Shown piece by piece: positions 24,601 to 36,460 of a stretch of 64,000 nt of DNA. The notes below the pieces were generated by a model that ran no database searches, had not been told where the DNA came from, and saw only the letters and a program-made list of their open reading frames with translations. The position numbers were made by a program, and so were the translations under genes. Source of the stretch: Hyperoodon ampullatus (taxonomy: Eukaryota > Chordata > Mammalia > Artiodactyla > Ziphiidae); the NCBI GenBank assembly GCA_949752795.1, contig OX457061.1, positions 121,478,152-121,542,151 of the forward strand. Reading direction: 5' to 3'. Position 1 is the stretch's first letter; the number at the start of each line of letters is the position of its first letter.

Positions 24601-25590
24601 GAGTAAGAAGGTTCAGGGTCCTGCTCAATATGTACCACAATAATGAGATCACTGGTCCACGTAAAAGCACCCTAAACCCTGGGGGTGGCCAAGCAGTAGT
24701 CCAGACACCTCTGAGCCAGATTAATTTTCTCTAGTCTTCTCTAGTGAAAAAAAAAAAAAAACCCCAAAACACAAAAAAACAAATGGGTGTGAAAAAAGAG
24801 TGCTCGAGGGCAAAACTATGTGGATTTGCCTTTGTTATAAATGCTGAAAACCACAGCCTTCCACCTAGTATTAGATGTGTTTCCCTACACCTTTTCCTAA
24901 TCCTAGTGTCATTCCATGCATGAAACCACGAGCAAGCTATTCCTCAGATATAACAAGACTAATATTCTTTACAATCTGTTGATGGAGTTAAAAGTCTAGT
25001 AATGAGGATGAGGATCAATAGAACACACACATGTTCTCCCCAGTTCATACGTCCAATACCACGTGACTATAATTCCTCTCTTTACACGTCCCCGTTAGAA
25101 TTGCATTCTTTAGGGACCATAGGTTACTTTTGTAACCTCAACATCAAGCACTTACTAGTAAGTGATCAATCAATATATGATTGTTTTATAAATAAATTAA
25201 TGAACTAAAGCAAAGTACCAAATGTTGGTTATTATAGAAACTGAAGCATGTAATGAATTGTCAGAATGCTCCTAGCCTAGCTTCCTTAATAATTTCCTTT
25301 AAAAAATTAAATATAAATATTCTGACTATATATAAGCACCAATCCAGTCTATGGCATATTAAATTGCTTTATGCTTATGTCCCTCTATATTAGATGGAGT
25401 TAAATTACCTTTTCAAAATTGATGAAAGAAGGCATTTTAGTGTACCAGGTATCTTTTGCATTCAGAATTTATGGTCTCATACATACCTTGAACTTGGGAA
25501 GTTGAGGGTAGAAGATAATCTGGATCACAAACTGTAATAGCAAATTTTTATAGTAAACATAATGTGATTAAAAAGATCACTTAAAATTTT
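21676..25590. other. Unassigned AT-rich intergenic sequence
   Basis: No gene or clear element was recognised. It includes a nearly pure A/T tract at 22507-22572 and a faint MIR-like stretch near 22795-22870. Short open frames (23236-23475, 25002-25208) have no recognisable homology. Confidence 0.55.
22507..22572. repeat. AT-rich low-complexity tract
   Basis: TATTAT / TATATAAT units over about 65 bases, partly self-complementary. Confidence 0.9.
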
Positions 25591-25596
25591 AAAATG

Positions 25597-25788
25597 GGGG
25601 CTTCCCTGGTGGCGCAGTGGTTGGGAGTCCACCTGCCGATGCAGGGGACGCGGGTTCGTGCCCCGGTCCGGGAAGATCCCACATGCCACAGAGCGGCTGG
25701 GCCCGTGAGCCATGGCCGCTGAGCCTGCGTGTCCAGAGCCTGTGCTCCGCAACGGGAGAGGCCACAGCAGTGAGAGGCCCACATACCG

Positions 25789-25791
<3 letters not shown>
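25597..25791 (+). mobile_element. CHR-2-type SINE, sense
   Basis: Head 'ggcttccctggtggcgcagt' at 25599, B-box-like 'gggttcgtgccccgg' and end 'aggcccacataccgaaaa'. It is the only complete short-form copy in + orientation in the window. Its A-tail has been replaced by a long (TA)n array. Confidence 0.95.

Positions 25792-25849
<58 letters not shown>
25792..25849. repeat. (TA)29 microsatellite grown from a SINE tail
   Basis: Uninterrupted TA dinucleotides directly after the SINE end; likely highly polymorphic and cruciform-prone. Confidence 0.97.
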
Positions 25850-25850
<1 letters not shown>

Positions 25851-26254
25851 GGTCTTTTATTTGTCACAGAAAATAATATTATTACAATAAAGTCAACTTT
25901 AACTCTGATGTTTAATCTGTTAATCACACTGTTCCCAAAATTATCAACAGTCAAGTTTGCAACTATCCATATTGTTTAGTACGATTTAGTTTATATATTG
26001 TAACCATTTCAGTTGCCGAATTTGCGTTTCTGCTTGGTTTACTCTAAGTTCCCTCCTACCCTATCACTCCAGAGTTTTTCAGTCATTGAAACTATTTCCA
26101 ATCAATGTGATCTTCCATTTGTTGCTTTCTCACAGAAAATAAAACCAGGAGAATTTTCTCCTAGACAATTCTGCTTAGTATTATATTTATAAATATATTT
26201 GTAAATATAACAGGATACAAACTGCCAGGAGAGCTCAGCAGGACGGGCTTAGGG

Positions 26255-26317
26255 CACGCACAAACCGGGGGCACGTGCACAAACTGGGGGACACGTGCAC
26301 AAACCGGGGGACACGTG
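26255..26317. repeat. 20-bp minisatellite with three CACGTG boxes
   Basis: Units of 'cacgtgcacaaaccggggga' repeat about three and a half times; the first unit is shortened to 'cacgcacaaaccggggg'. The palindromic E-box CACGTG occurs at 26272, 26292 and 26312, exactly 20 bp apart. GC-rich in an AT-rich neighbourhood. Confidence 0.9.
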
Positions 26318-26859
26318 AAGAAGCAGGTCAGTGAGACGTTTACTAACATTTGCCAAAGGTTTCCTTGGTAACAGTACATGCCTCAGGGAATAAATCTGAA
26401 AGCCACCTGCAGCATTTCAAACATTTTAAGCCTTTTGCGCTAGTGAATTTCAAGGGGATATGTTCAACTTTGAATTTCAACAAACGTTGCTCCACTGGGG
26501 CTCCTAGGTGTATATCAAAAACATCTGGGGTAGATTTGGGGATCTTGGTGAATGACACCGAAATTCAATAAATTGAAAGAAAAATGAGAAGATAGATGAT
26601 ATTCAAAATATGTTTGTAAGTAATTTCGTGTGAACATAACAGTCTGTGTTCTGTGTCAGCACTTCTGTAAATTGCAGAGTCAAGAGTGAGGCCAACCGGG
26701 GTTGTGTAATCATTTCAAGCGTCTGCATGTTTTCAACCATTTCACATAATTCCACAGAATAAAAGTACCTAAAGAAGAGGCAAAAAATAATTGTACCTGA
26801 ACAATTTAGAGATTTACCATGTAGCAAAGGTGATAATCCTATGGAAAACTTTCTCAATG

Positions 26860-26980
26860 GTAGTTGTGGCGCGTGGGCTTAGTTGCCCCGCAACATGTGG
26901 AATCTTCCCAGACCAGGGCTCGAACCGGTGTCCCCTGCATCGGCAGGTGGATTCTCAACCACTGTGCCACCAGGGAAGCC
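26860..26980 (-). mobile_element. Truncated CHR-type SINE, antisense
   Basis: Only the tRNA-like half is present: 'tagttgtggcgcgtgggctt' through 'ccaccagggaagcct'. No tail or clear target-site duplication. Just after it a 15-base 'tttaaaccttgtttt' is repeated (about 26993 and 27019). Confidence 0.88.
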
Positions 26981-27264
26981 TGTAGGAGAAAATTTTAAAC
27001 CTTGTTTTAGGTGAAAACTTTAAACCTTGTTTTCCACTTCATTGCCTCTTCTGTAAAATTTAGATACTTTTAGAATTATCAAGAAAGTTTAATGCATTAA
27101 TATTTGTAAAAAAAAACACTTTAAAATAATGCCTGTGAAAATGAAATAGAAAGAGATAGCATTTTTATTAGACTCTTTCAGACTACAAGGGAAAAAGGCT
27201 CACTTGCATTAATTCAGGTGACAAAGGTTTATTATAAAGATATGGAGAAAATTATGAAAATAAT

Positions 27265-27380
27265 CTTAGCTGCTGGAATATAAACTCCACAGGGGTGAGG
27301 GCTCGTCTGTTCATTAATGAATATGCACTTGGCATAGAGCAGTTGATAAGTATCTGTGGAATAGATAGTGATGAGGCACT
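27265..27380 (+). mobile_element. L2-like 3' end fragment
   Basis: 'gaatataaactccacagggg' and 'cttggcatagagcag...aagtatctgtggaatag' resemble the conserved L2 3' terminus. Diverged. Confidence 0.5.
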
Positions 27381-27384
27381 GCAA

Positions 27385-28700
27385 AGCCAGTGTTCGTAGA
27401 CCTTGAGAAGCCATCCAAAACACACAGCAGAACACAGGCTGTATGTCACTACTTGGTCACACCCTCAACGGCAGGCACACGCTGCTTCCTACTCTCGGTG
27501 GCTCACTTATTCCAAGGCTCCGAGATTCAAACATATTCCAGCTTTACTTCAACTCCCCCCATGAATAACGACTGAATCTCCCCTAGCTTTTTCTCCATGT
27601 ATAATAGCTGCCCCAGACTTGTCATATCTCCACACTGTTTTTCAGCTTCCGCTCCCATTACCAACGACCAACTTCCTCATTTGGTCTCCTAGTTAAACCA
27701 CCCCAAAAGCAAGAATTTAACTGGTCCACCCCTTCACGTTCCAATATAGTCTGCTGTCGGCGGCCAGAGTTTTGCATCTCTGTTAGGTCTTAATTTGTCA
27801 CCCACTTTATTACCTCGACCTAGTTTGGTTTAGGTAACCATTTCTGGTTTCATTAGTTGTGGTCGAGTTGAGAGAGTCATCTAGTATAGAGATAGTAAAG
27901 ATAGAACATGCAATCTGTGTATAAGAAAACCTTGAGGAGACCGTAAGAATAACATTCATTTGGAGGCTCCCGGAAAGGGACCATATAAACAGCAAAATGC
28001 TTACTTGTCTTATCCAAGACAAATTCATAAAACATTATGGTTTCACTTGGGACAGGGGGGAAACCCAAAAGTATACTAAATGATAAACAGCGTCATTGGT
28101 GAGACGCAACCACTTATATGTAACGTATAAGTATAAGGAGTGGTTTATAAATTATTACATCCACCAGGAGTAGTTTTAAGAGGAATGAAACATCCATTTA
28201 GGAGGACTTACCCGTTATTCACCAGTTGTGTCGCCAAAGTAAAATGGGACTAGGTAAAAACTTGTGGAAATAGCATCAGATGTCAAGGGTTGGCTGTTCC
28301 TTTGCTGATCCACTCTTGTACATATGCAGGTCCTTCAAGCAGAGCCAACTGCAGAATGTGGAGTAGTATTTACATAGACATGGGACATAAACTAAATCCA
28401 GCTATGGCATACATTTGTCTACTAAAACTCCCACCATGGTCACTTCAATATAGCACTTCTATTTTATTTTGCACATGAACATAAATCAAATCATTAACCA
28501 TACATCACATCATTAATAGCACTTACTGAAACAGGTCATCCTAACCCAAAACTACCACCCCAGGTATCATTCCTGGGGTGTGTCTCAAGTTCAGTTTTTC
28601 CTCAGGCTACATCAATTACAGGCTAATTAAAGGGTTTACAATTCACGCTACGATCAGCACAAGAAAAACATACTCTTTTTTTGTCCGTTTGTTTGTTTTT
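27385..28700. other. Unassigned intergenic sequence
   Basis: No gene or confidently named element recognised. Short open frames on both strands are not supported by any recognisable motif. Confidence 0.5.
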
Positions 28701-28729
28701 GCTCTCCTCCTTTCTTCATGTATTTAATT

Positions 28730-28795
28730 TTTTTTATGGGCATACAGTTGATTTACAATGTATTAGTTTCAGGTGTACAGCAAAGTGAAATCAGT
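28730..28795 (-). mobile_element. Short L1 3' end fragment, antisense
   Basis: 'acagttgatttacaatgtat' followed by 'tagtttcaggtgtacagcaa' is the reverse of a cetartiodactyl L1 3' terminus. Confidence 0.8.
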
Positions 28796-29035
28796 GCCCT
28801 GGATGTTTCTGATTTGAGCAGAGAAGTTTTAATATGAGAAAATAAAAGACACCTACGCTCTAATAACTAAGATGGCATTTTAGAAGCATAGAAGAAATCT
28901 CCGCATAATCTTCCTATTTCCTTTATATTACTTTTCACCAGGTTATTTACTGTTCATGTATCTATATTTTCCCAATCCTCCATTCTCCAGCTCCAGTTTT
29001 CTAAGCCTTTCGTTTTTCTTTTGTCTTACTAGATT

Positions 29036-29640
29036 CTTCCCTCACCCCCAGCTTTATTGAAGTATAAAAAGTGTAAAACATGATGATTTGATACACATAT
29101 ATATTGTGAAAGGATTTCCACAATCGAGTTAATTAACACATCCATCACATCACATATTTACCTTTAAGAAAAATACATTTTTAAGAATAAATTGCAAAAC
29201 AGGCTAAAAATACACTTAAAATTAATCCATGCTTAGTAGTCAAAAGGTGAAGACTTAAAGATCTAGCTAATTTTTATAAATTTGAATTGAAATATCATTC
29301 ACATACCACAAATTAAACAGTACAATTCAGTGGCTTTTAGTATATTCATGGTTATGTCACCACCATCAGTATCTAATTCCAGAACATTTCATTGCCCTAA
29401 GAAGAAATCCCATACCTGTTACCAGTCACTCCCCCATTCCCCCTATCCCTCCCCTACCTGTCGGCAACCACTGACCTATCTCTATAGATTTGCCTCTTCT
29501 AAACATTTCGTATAAATTAAATCTTACAATATCTGACCTTTGGTATCTGGCTTTTCTCGTGCTCATCATGTTGTAGCATGAATCAACATTTTACTCCTTT
29601 TTATGGAAGAATGATAGTTCATTTTATGAATATAACAGTT
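29036..29640 (-). mobile_element. Old L1M 3' region in two pieces, antisense
   Basis: Piece one (29036-29165) has 'agctttattgaagtataaaa' and 'cacatccatcacatcacat'. Piece two (29285-29640) has 'cagtggcttttagtatattc', 'caaccactgacctatctcta' and 'gttgtagcatgaatcaacat'. This is typical L1M 3'UTR wording, split by about 120 bases of other sequence. Confidence 0.75.
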
Positions 29641-29659
29641 CTTTTTGATTTTTTGTTAA

Positions 29660-30960
29660 GAGCATTTAGAAATACAATGAACAGAATTGCAGAGACCACA
29701 TAGTACACAGCACTTTTCAGTCCAAGAATAGCTGGTAAAAATGCCATCTACAAGCAAACATGGCTCAACTGTTTGGGCTAAAAAGGTCAGTCAATTCAGT
29801 TAACAAGACTCCAAAAATAGCAGCTCAAAATTTGATTCAACTGAGCACACATCTCAGAAATGCATTCAAAATGGGTATGATGTCTTCAAAAGCTAAGATC
29901 TGCAGTAATAGTTGATTCTTAACCTCCTCATATTTTTGAAAATTGTGTTCTGTTTTATTTTCCTTGTTAAACAGAGCCTTTTAGTTGATAAGACAACAAT
30001 CTAAGATACTGTGGATCTCACATGTCTTCCCAGTTGTGATCTGGACATACTTCAGTCATCAAGCGCCTCAGATTCTTTGGGATTGAGTTTTATCTGCATT
30101 ATTAGTCAAATTACAAGATTGTAACATTTCAACTTTTTAAAAACATATTTATTAATTCCTGGAGATGTACTAGACTTTGTCCATGATGTAAATATATCCA
30201 CTGCTACTTGATATGACCATTCTAAGGCAGTGACATATGATTGTCATGTATTAAAATTATTACATAATTTACTAAGCAAGTATTCTATATACACATCATA
30301 GTTAAATTGTAATCAATCTATATGCTTGGAGGATGAATGTTCTTGTTATCTGACTTTTAAAAATTGAGTATTAATGTAAGAACCTATTCAATTTGAGTAA
30401 TGCTACTGAAAAATTTTCCAAAACTTGGTAATTTACTTTTCTCCTGTAGTAAGTATAATATAGTAAGAAAGTAAAATTATGTTGTTTGAAAATATGAGAA
30501 ATTAAATATTGAAAAGCAATTATTCCAAGTACAACTTCTGTTGTGCTTAGAGAGAGATACAGAAGGATACAGGTCACAGATATAAATGCTTAATTTATTT
30601 TTCCTCTTGAACATCAGTCCAGAAAAGTAAATCCAATTATATCCCATCAATTAAGTCTTCTTATTACTTGGTTACAGGTTACCTTAGGCTATTTATAAAC
30701 TTTATACTTTAAGTTTTTTGGATTCAATCTTTTAATTTATTTTTAATCACCTTGCCCTTTCTTGCCATGCTACTCATGATATGGTGACTACGGTAACTAC
30801 AAAGATTTTTTTCTTTGAGAAATTTGTTCCATGTATCTGTTCCAGTATAATATCCAAAATCAGAAAAAGCAGAACAAATAAATGACGGAAGGTTCTAAGT
30901 GTACAGGACATTCCGTGAGAAAATAAAAGTTTCCATGAAAACAGATGTGAAAGTCAACTA
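29660..30960. other. Unassigned AT-rich intergenic sequence
   Basis: Nothing recognised on either strand. Confidence 0.55.
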
Positions 30961-30968
30961 AGAAAGAT

Positions 30969-31043
30969 ATGCTTAGGGCTTCCCTGGTGGCACAGTGGTT
31001 GAGAGTCCGCCTGCCAATAAAAAAATAAAAAAAAAATGCTTAG
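30969..31043 (+). mobile_element. Severely 3'-truncated CHR SINE with its own A-tail and TSD
   Basis: Only the first 42 bases of a CHR SINE are present (30976-31016, 'ggcttccctggtggcacagt' onward), followed at once by an A-rich tail 'aataaaaaaataaaaaaaaa'. 'atgcttag' at 30969-30976 and 31036-31043 is the probable target-site duplication, so the short form was inserted as such rather than eroded later. Confidence 0.85.
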
Positions 31044-31163
31044 AACAAAGAATTAAGACAACAGAAAAAAATGGAATGAATTAGAGACTTTGAACATAGT
31101 TATTGCTCTCGGATGTTTCATGAAGAGAAACAAGAGCAGAACTCAAGAAACACAACCAGCAAT

Positions 31164-31556
31164 TCCACTCAAATTCTTTTTTTTAAAAAATAAATTTATT
31201 TTTCTTAATTTATTTAGTTTTGGCTGCATTGGGTCTTCGTTGCTGCATGCAGGCTTTCTCTAGTTGCGGTGAGCGGGGGCTACTCTTCCTTGTGGTGCGT
31301 GGGCCTCTCATTGCGGTGGCTTCTCTTGTTGCGGAGCATGGGCTCTAGGCATGCGGGCTTCAGCAGTTGTGGCACACAGGCTCAGTAGTTGTTGCTTGCG
31401 GGCTCTAGAGCGCAGGCTCAGTAGTTGTGGCGCACAGGCTTAGTTGCTCCGCGGCATGTGGGATCTTTCTGGACCAGGGCTCGAACGCGTGTCCCCTGAA
31501 TTGGCAGGTGGATTCTTAACCACTGCACCACCAGGGAAGCCCTCCACTCCAATTCT
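31164..31556 (-). mobile_element. CHR-type SINE, long form, antisense, with TSD
   Basis: Tail near 31185 ('aaaaataaatttatttttct'), body with several 'cagtagttgt' modules and head 'ccaccagggaagccc' ending at 31542. Flanking 14-base repeats at 31164-31177 and 31543-31556 differ at one base. Confidence 0.94.
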
Positions 31557-32175
31557 ATGACTGGAAAGAAAAAAAATGCCTCATCCACTTGAAAATCTAT
31601 TAACTTTTTCATTGGTCAGGAAAGCTGATGAAACTTGCTGTTCTTCTGGGAAATTTTTACTTCTTTTGGAGCAGAGACCTCTTCCACCCAAATCATTATG
31701 AGAACTCTTGGATTTTGAAGTAAGTCCTCTTTCTGTAATATAGAGTATCTCCAAAATAGCGTTCTTTGTCACTTCTCAAATCAGCCAATATGAGTTCACC
31801 ACTCATATACTGATTTACGTTTGGAAAACTTCTTGTCCCCATATGACTCATATGTTTTTGAGAGTCATTCAGTTATTTACATGGAGAATGATTGGGTGAT
31901 CTCTAAGACATAAAACAATATCATTGTCATATTTATTCATATAATTTACTCATTTATCAAAATGGCATTGTATTCCCTTAAAATAAAAGATTTTTTAAAA
32001 TGATTGTCACATGTCAATACATTATTATTATCTATATCACACTTATGTCTGGCTCTGACCCCACATATTCTAACTAAATTTATCTCCTAAAGGCAACCTT
32101 AATATGGTCAACCCTAATGGACACTTCTATGCCTTGATTTTCATGGGCTTCTCAACAGCAGCTGTCTTCAATTTT

Positions 32176-32857
32176 AGCTCTCTCTCTTTTTTAAAAAAAA
32201 TCTTTATTGGAGTATAATTGCTTTACAATGGTGTGTTAGTTTCTGCTTTATAACAAAGTGAATCAGCTATACATATACATATATCCCCATATCCCCTCCC
32301 TCTTGGTCTCCCTCCCACCCCTCCCTATCCCACCCCTCTAGGTGGTCACAAAGCAACGAGCTGATCTCCCTGTGCTATATGGCTGCTTCCCACTAGCTAT
32401 TGGTTTTACATTTGGTAGTGTATATATGCCCATGCCACTCTCTCACTTCCTCCCAGCTTACCCTTCCCCCTCCCCGTGTCCTCAAGTCCATTCATTCTCT
32501 AGTAGGTCTGCATGTTTATTGCCGTCCTGCCCCTAGGTTCTTCATGACCATATTTTTTAGATTCCATATATATGTGTTAGCATAAGGTATTTGTTTTTCT
32601 CTTTCTGACTTATTACACTTTGTATGACAGACTCTAGGTCCATCCACCTCACTACAAATAACTCCATTTCGTTTCTTTTTATGGCTGAGTAATATTCCAT
32701 TGTATATATGGGCCACATCTTCTTTATCCATTCATCTGTCGATGGGCACTTAGGTTGCTTCCATGTCCTGGCTATTGTAAATAGAGCTGCAGTGAACATT
32801 GTGGTCCATGACTCTTGTTGAATTATGGTTTTCTCAGGGTATATGCCCAGCTCTCTT
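32176..32857 (-). mobile_element. 5'-truncated L1, antisense
   Basis: 3' end near 32190 ('atctttattggagtataatt'), truncated at 32849 after 'ctcagggtatatgccc'. 'agctctct' at 32176-32183 and 32850-32857 is the probable target-site duplication. About 666 bp, almost the same extent as the L1 at 10133-10797 but with a different target site, so independently inserted. Confidence 0.9.
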
Positions 32858-33039
32858 TTCATCTCACACTTTGTGCGATTCTCAGACAATTTCATCCAAA
32901 CAAAAAGCTTCAACTATCACCCGTGTGATAACTACTCTCAGGTCAATATCAACAGCCCAGTTCACTGACCTGGGTTCCAAATTCATTAAACTCATTTCTA
33001 ATGCTAGACTTAACTAAACCACAACTTCCTGTGTTCTGT

Positions 33040-33500
33040 CTCTCAGAAGCATCATTAGGTTTTGCCCTAGACTTTCAAGTTATCTGAAATGTCTTGCTCT
33101 CACCATCCACCCTTTGATTTACTGGTCTCTATGTGTTCTGGTAATTTTGTATCTGTTCCCTCTGCCATTATTATAGTTCAGATCTTAATCTTTTCTCATA
33201 TGGATTCCAAACAATTTCCATACTGCAGGTTTTAGTCATCCTCAACCAGTCCAAAAGGCTAATTCTAAAAAGAAAGATACACTTTTGATCATGTCACATC
33301 ACTGCTTAAAATTCTCTAGTGGAACTCTATCACTGACTTGGATAGTCTTTTGCAGTCTGGAAATCCCACTACTCCAGCTGTATCCCTCAGCTGGGACCTA
33401 CATATATCTTATGCTGCAAATATATTAAATTACTGAAAAATTTCTAAATATTACCATATGTCAGGGGCACCTTTATACCTGTTGTTCTCTGAGTTTGGTA
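33040..33500 (+). mobile_element. L2 element fragment
   Basis: 'ttgatcatgtcacatcactg' followed by 'cttaaaattctctagtggaa' and a later 'tatgctgcaaatatatt' match the order of conserved L2 3' half blocks. Diverged; edges approximate. Confidence 0.65.
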
Positions 33501-33744
33501 TTCTAATATGTGCAGTTAATATCATGTCATCATCTTACAATACTCGGAAAACAGTATCAAGTAGATTATAGAAGCATGTTGAATATAGTAAACTCAGGCT
33601 TTCCTTTGAGACACTTTTTCTTGACTTCCAAAATACTCTGTGTATACATCTATTAAAACAGCTATTCTCTATGTTATTATTCTTTATCTTGACCATCTTC
33701 CCAAATTTACTGAGTTCTTTGAGGTCAAACTTTATTTTTGACAC

Positions 33745-34020
33745 CAAAGCTTGTACTCCTTCAGTGATAAGACTTCCTTCCCAGGTGCCAAAGCCGCACT
33801 GACTTGCTGTGTATGTGCTGACCTGTTCTGTTCTGTTTTTTTGAAACCTTGAAGAAATGTACACCTGACTTGTTTGAGATTCTTTGTTCTGACAAGATAT
33901 AACACTGTGCTGAAAACCATGCTTCTCTGGAGCAATTCCTCAGTGTTATCTGAGATGCTGTCTTCTGGGCTACAGTCCTCAATTCGGCTCACATAAAACT
34001 CTTTTCTATTCGTATTATAG
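33745..34020 (+). mobile_element. Possible solo LTR (ERV1-like)
   Basis: The 3' part 'ctgggctacagtcctcaatt' to 'cacataaaactcttttct' resembles the R/U5 part of a mammalian gammaretrovirus-like LTR, including an ATAAAA poly(A)-type motif. No internal retroviral sequence is attached. The 5' edge is unclear. Confidence 0.4.
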
Positions 34021-34489
34021 ATTGTTTATTATTTCTGTCTACAGTTGAAAGAAGTAAAGGGAAAAGAAGAGAAGGGTGGAAGGGAGGAGAGGGAGGGTAA
34101 GAGCAACTATCAAAGGAGGTATAAAGAAAATGCATGAAACGTGAGTGAGCATTTCAGAAAGTCAGTGTGGGAAGGAGAGGCGATCTTTGAAAGTGAGCTG
34201 TAAAAGATGAGGTGAAGAAACAAAAGAAAACTATCCTGGGCCGAGGGAATATAGGTAATGTTGAAAAATCAGAAAATAACACAAATGGTTTGAAGAAGTA
34301 CTGTTAGATGGAAGTCTAGGTCCACAGGGTGGAAACCAGAGTGATGGGTAGTGGGCGGTGAGGCTTGAATGATGGTGTTGGAGCAAAGCCGTGAAGATCC
34401 TGATAATCGAGCTTGGACTTCGTAGAGATAAGAGGGTTTTCTCTTAGATAATGGAAAGCAAGAAAAAAGTGCTATTGGAGGAGAACCAT

Positions 34490-34665
34490 ACTTTTTTTTA
34501 AATGTTTTTTTTCTTGTGGTAAAAGACTCAATATAAAACATACTATTTTAACCATATTTAACTGTGCAGCTCAGTGGCACTAAGTACATTCCCATTGTTG
34601 TACAACTCTCACCATCATCTCTCTCCCAAATTTTTCACCTTCCTAAACTGAAACTCTGTCCCCTT
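34490..34665 (-). mobile_element. Old L1M 3'UTR fragment, antisense
   Basis: 'actattttaaccatatttaa' and 'gttgtacaactctcaccatc' are typical reverse-strand L1M blocks. Confidence 0.65.
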
Positions 34666-34704
34666 TAAACACTAACTCTCCATTCCCCCTCTCCACTCCA
34701 CTCC

Positions 34705-34872
34705 CCACAGCAGAAATAGAGACACAGACATAGAGAACAAACGTATGGACACCAGGGGTGGGAAGGGGGTGGGATGGATTGGGAGATTGGGACTGACATA
34801 TGTATACTACTATGCATGAAGTAGATGGCTGGTGAGGACCTACTGTATAGCACAGGGGGAAAAAAAAAGAAC
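34705..34872 (+). mobile_element. L1 3' end fragment, sense
   Basis: 'catagagaacaaacgtatgg' through 'gacctactgtatagcacagg', ending in an A-rich tail, is a cetartiodactyl L1 3'UTR. Confidence 0.85.
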
Positions 34873-35039
34873 ATACTTGCTTTGTTTTAAGAAAGAATCA
34901 TCAGGGCTTCTTTGTGATAGACAGATGAGCTACAAAGACTGGCGACAGAAAGGTCACATGGGAGGATAGTACACAAATTCAAACAAATTATGATCAGCCA
35001 GGCTAGATTTGGATAAAAGTATGTAAGGGCCAAAGGTGT

Positions 35040-35646
35040 GGGGAAGCAGTTACCTTCTCCCTTTAGCAGACGCCTCTCCTTCTTCATTCACCCCAGGGAC
35101 CACGCACACTACTTCTTGGTTTCTTTGGGCTGCCCACGGCAGGGCTTGAAAAATCCACCCATCCGTGTCCCACGATCCAGGAAGTGAGTCATCACACAGG
35201 CAAAACTTACGAGCATCGAAGGTCAGAAAGAACAGAAAATCGATATCTGGATAAACATGGGAACAAAAGAAAATGAGAAAAATAACTAAACTGAAAAGCA
35301 GGCAATAATATGAACGGACAAGAAGAAACCAAGAGAAAATACATGCGAAATGAAATTGGTCCCTGGAAGATACGTCAAACACTCAAACATGCAGTAGGAA
35401 AGTATCCGAGCAGATATAGAGAAATAAAGGGAAAAGTAAATAAATAAATAAACAGAAAAATAGGAAATCTACAAAACTTTGGAAAATCAGACAGCAAGTG
35501 CATCCAGCATCAATGACTGAGGTTTTAATGACTGGTAGTTCCCTATATGTTTCAGTCTGACTTACTATTTGCTTACTGCTGGGATAAGTGTCTATCTCGT
35601 CCAGGTTCTTGTAATGCACACACCCACATCCAAACAGCCTCACAGC

Positions 35647-35677
<31 letters not shown>

Positions 35678-36455
35678 CCCACCACCACCACCACCACCAC
35701 CACCAAGGCTTACCCATAAGAGGAAGTAATGAAACAACAAAACCTGTTTCAAGGAATCGACTGGAACACCTTAACCTGCTTCTCTTATTGTCTCCTTTGT
35801 CCTGCAGGTCTTGGCTCTGAATGCAGGCTTTCAATACTGTTGGCCTCTCTGGCCCTGTGGTTCCAGGTATCTTTCACCTTCCTGTAGGGCTTTCACATTC
35901 CAGGAAGGTCTCCCTGCAAAATCGAGTTCCCACAGCCCCTTCTGGCTGAGCACTCCTTCCCAACTGCTTCTAGTGTCTTCACTGGGAAAGTTCTAGAAGG
36001 GCAAACTAAGTCATGAATCTGGGAACAAGAATGTGAATGCACCTGGCTCAGGTGAAGGAGTGGACCTTCCAGAAGGAAAGTGTCCATCAAGCATATCTGG
36101 ACAGTTCAGCCTAACGCTGCTTCTCGAAACAATTTGCACTTGTTTCTACATTTTTTACTTGGTATGTTTTAGATGACTTTACGTGGAAGCCAATGTCTTT
36201 AATGAAAAACCCATCTACTACATTAATCTGTAATAACCCTAGGAAACATTTTATAAGCCACATAGATGGAATGACCTTAGGATAGTCAGTGGGAAACAGG
36301 AAGTTCAGTTCCCAGCGTCCCGTCCTCCCACTCCTCCACCACCCACGTGAACATCGGTGAGTTCCTGAGGCCTAGGTGCCTGCCATGAGCACTGACGTTT
36401 AATGAGAAAATGATGTCAGTGATGTCTTTTCTCTTTACTACTTAATCACTGTGTC
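35040..36455. other. Unassigned intergenic sequence
   Basis: Apart from the compound microsatellite at 35650-35705 nothing is recognised. The 35800-36110 part is less AT-rich than its surroundings but shows no coding signature. Confidence 0.5.
35650..35705. repeat. Compound microsatellite (CA)14-(CCA)9
   Basis: A pure CA run passes through CCC into a pure CCA/ACC run. Proline- or valine-rich open frames across it are repeat artefacts. Confidence 0.97.
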
Positions 36456-36460
36456 CTCTG

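Noticed and set aside
25597..25700. tRNA-like head with A- and B-box sequence
   Set aside because: The SINE family derives from a tRNA, but the cloverleaf is not intact and the sequence recurs with SINE bodies and target duplications, so it is not a tRNA gene.
26255..26317. CRISPR-like array
   Set aside because: The units are contiguous with no spacers and the window is a mammalian nuclear genome; this is a minisatellite.
35547..35834. Pro-, His- or Val-rich open frames
   Set aside because: Translations of the (CA)n-(CCA)n microsatellite.
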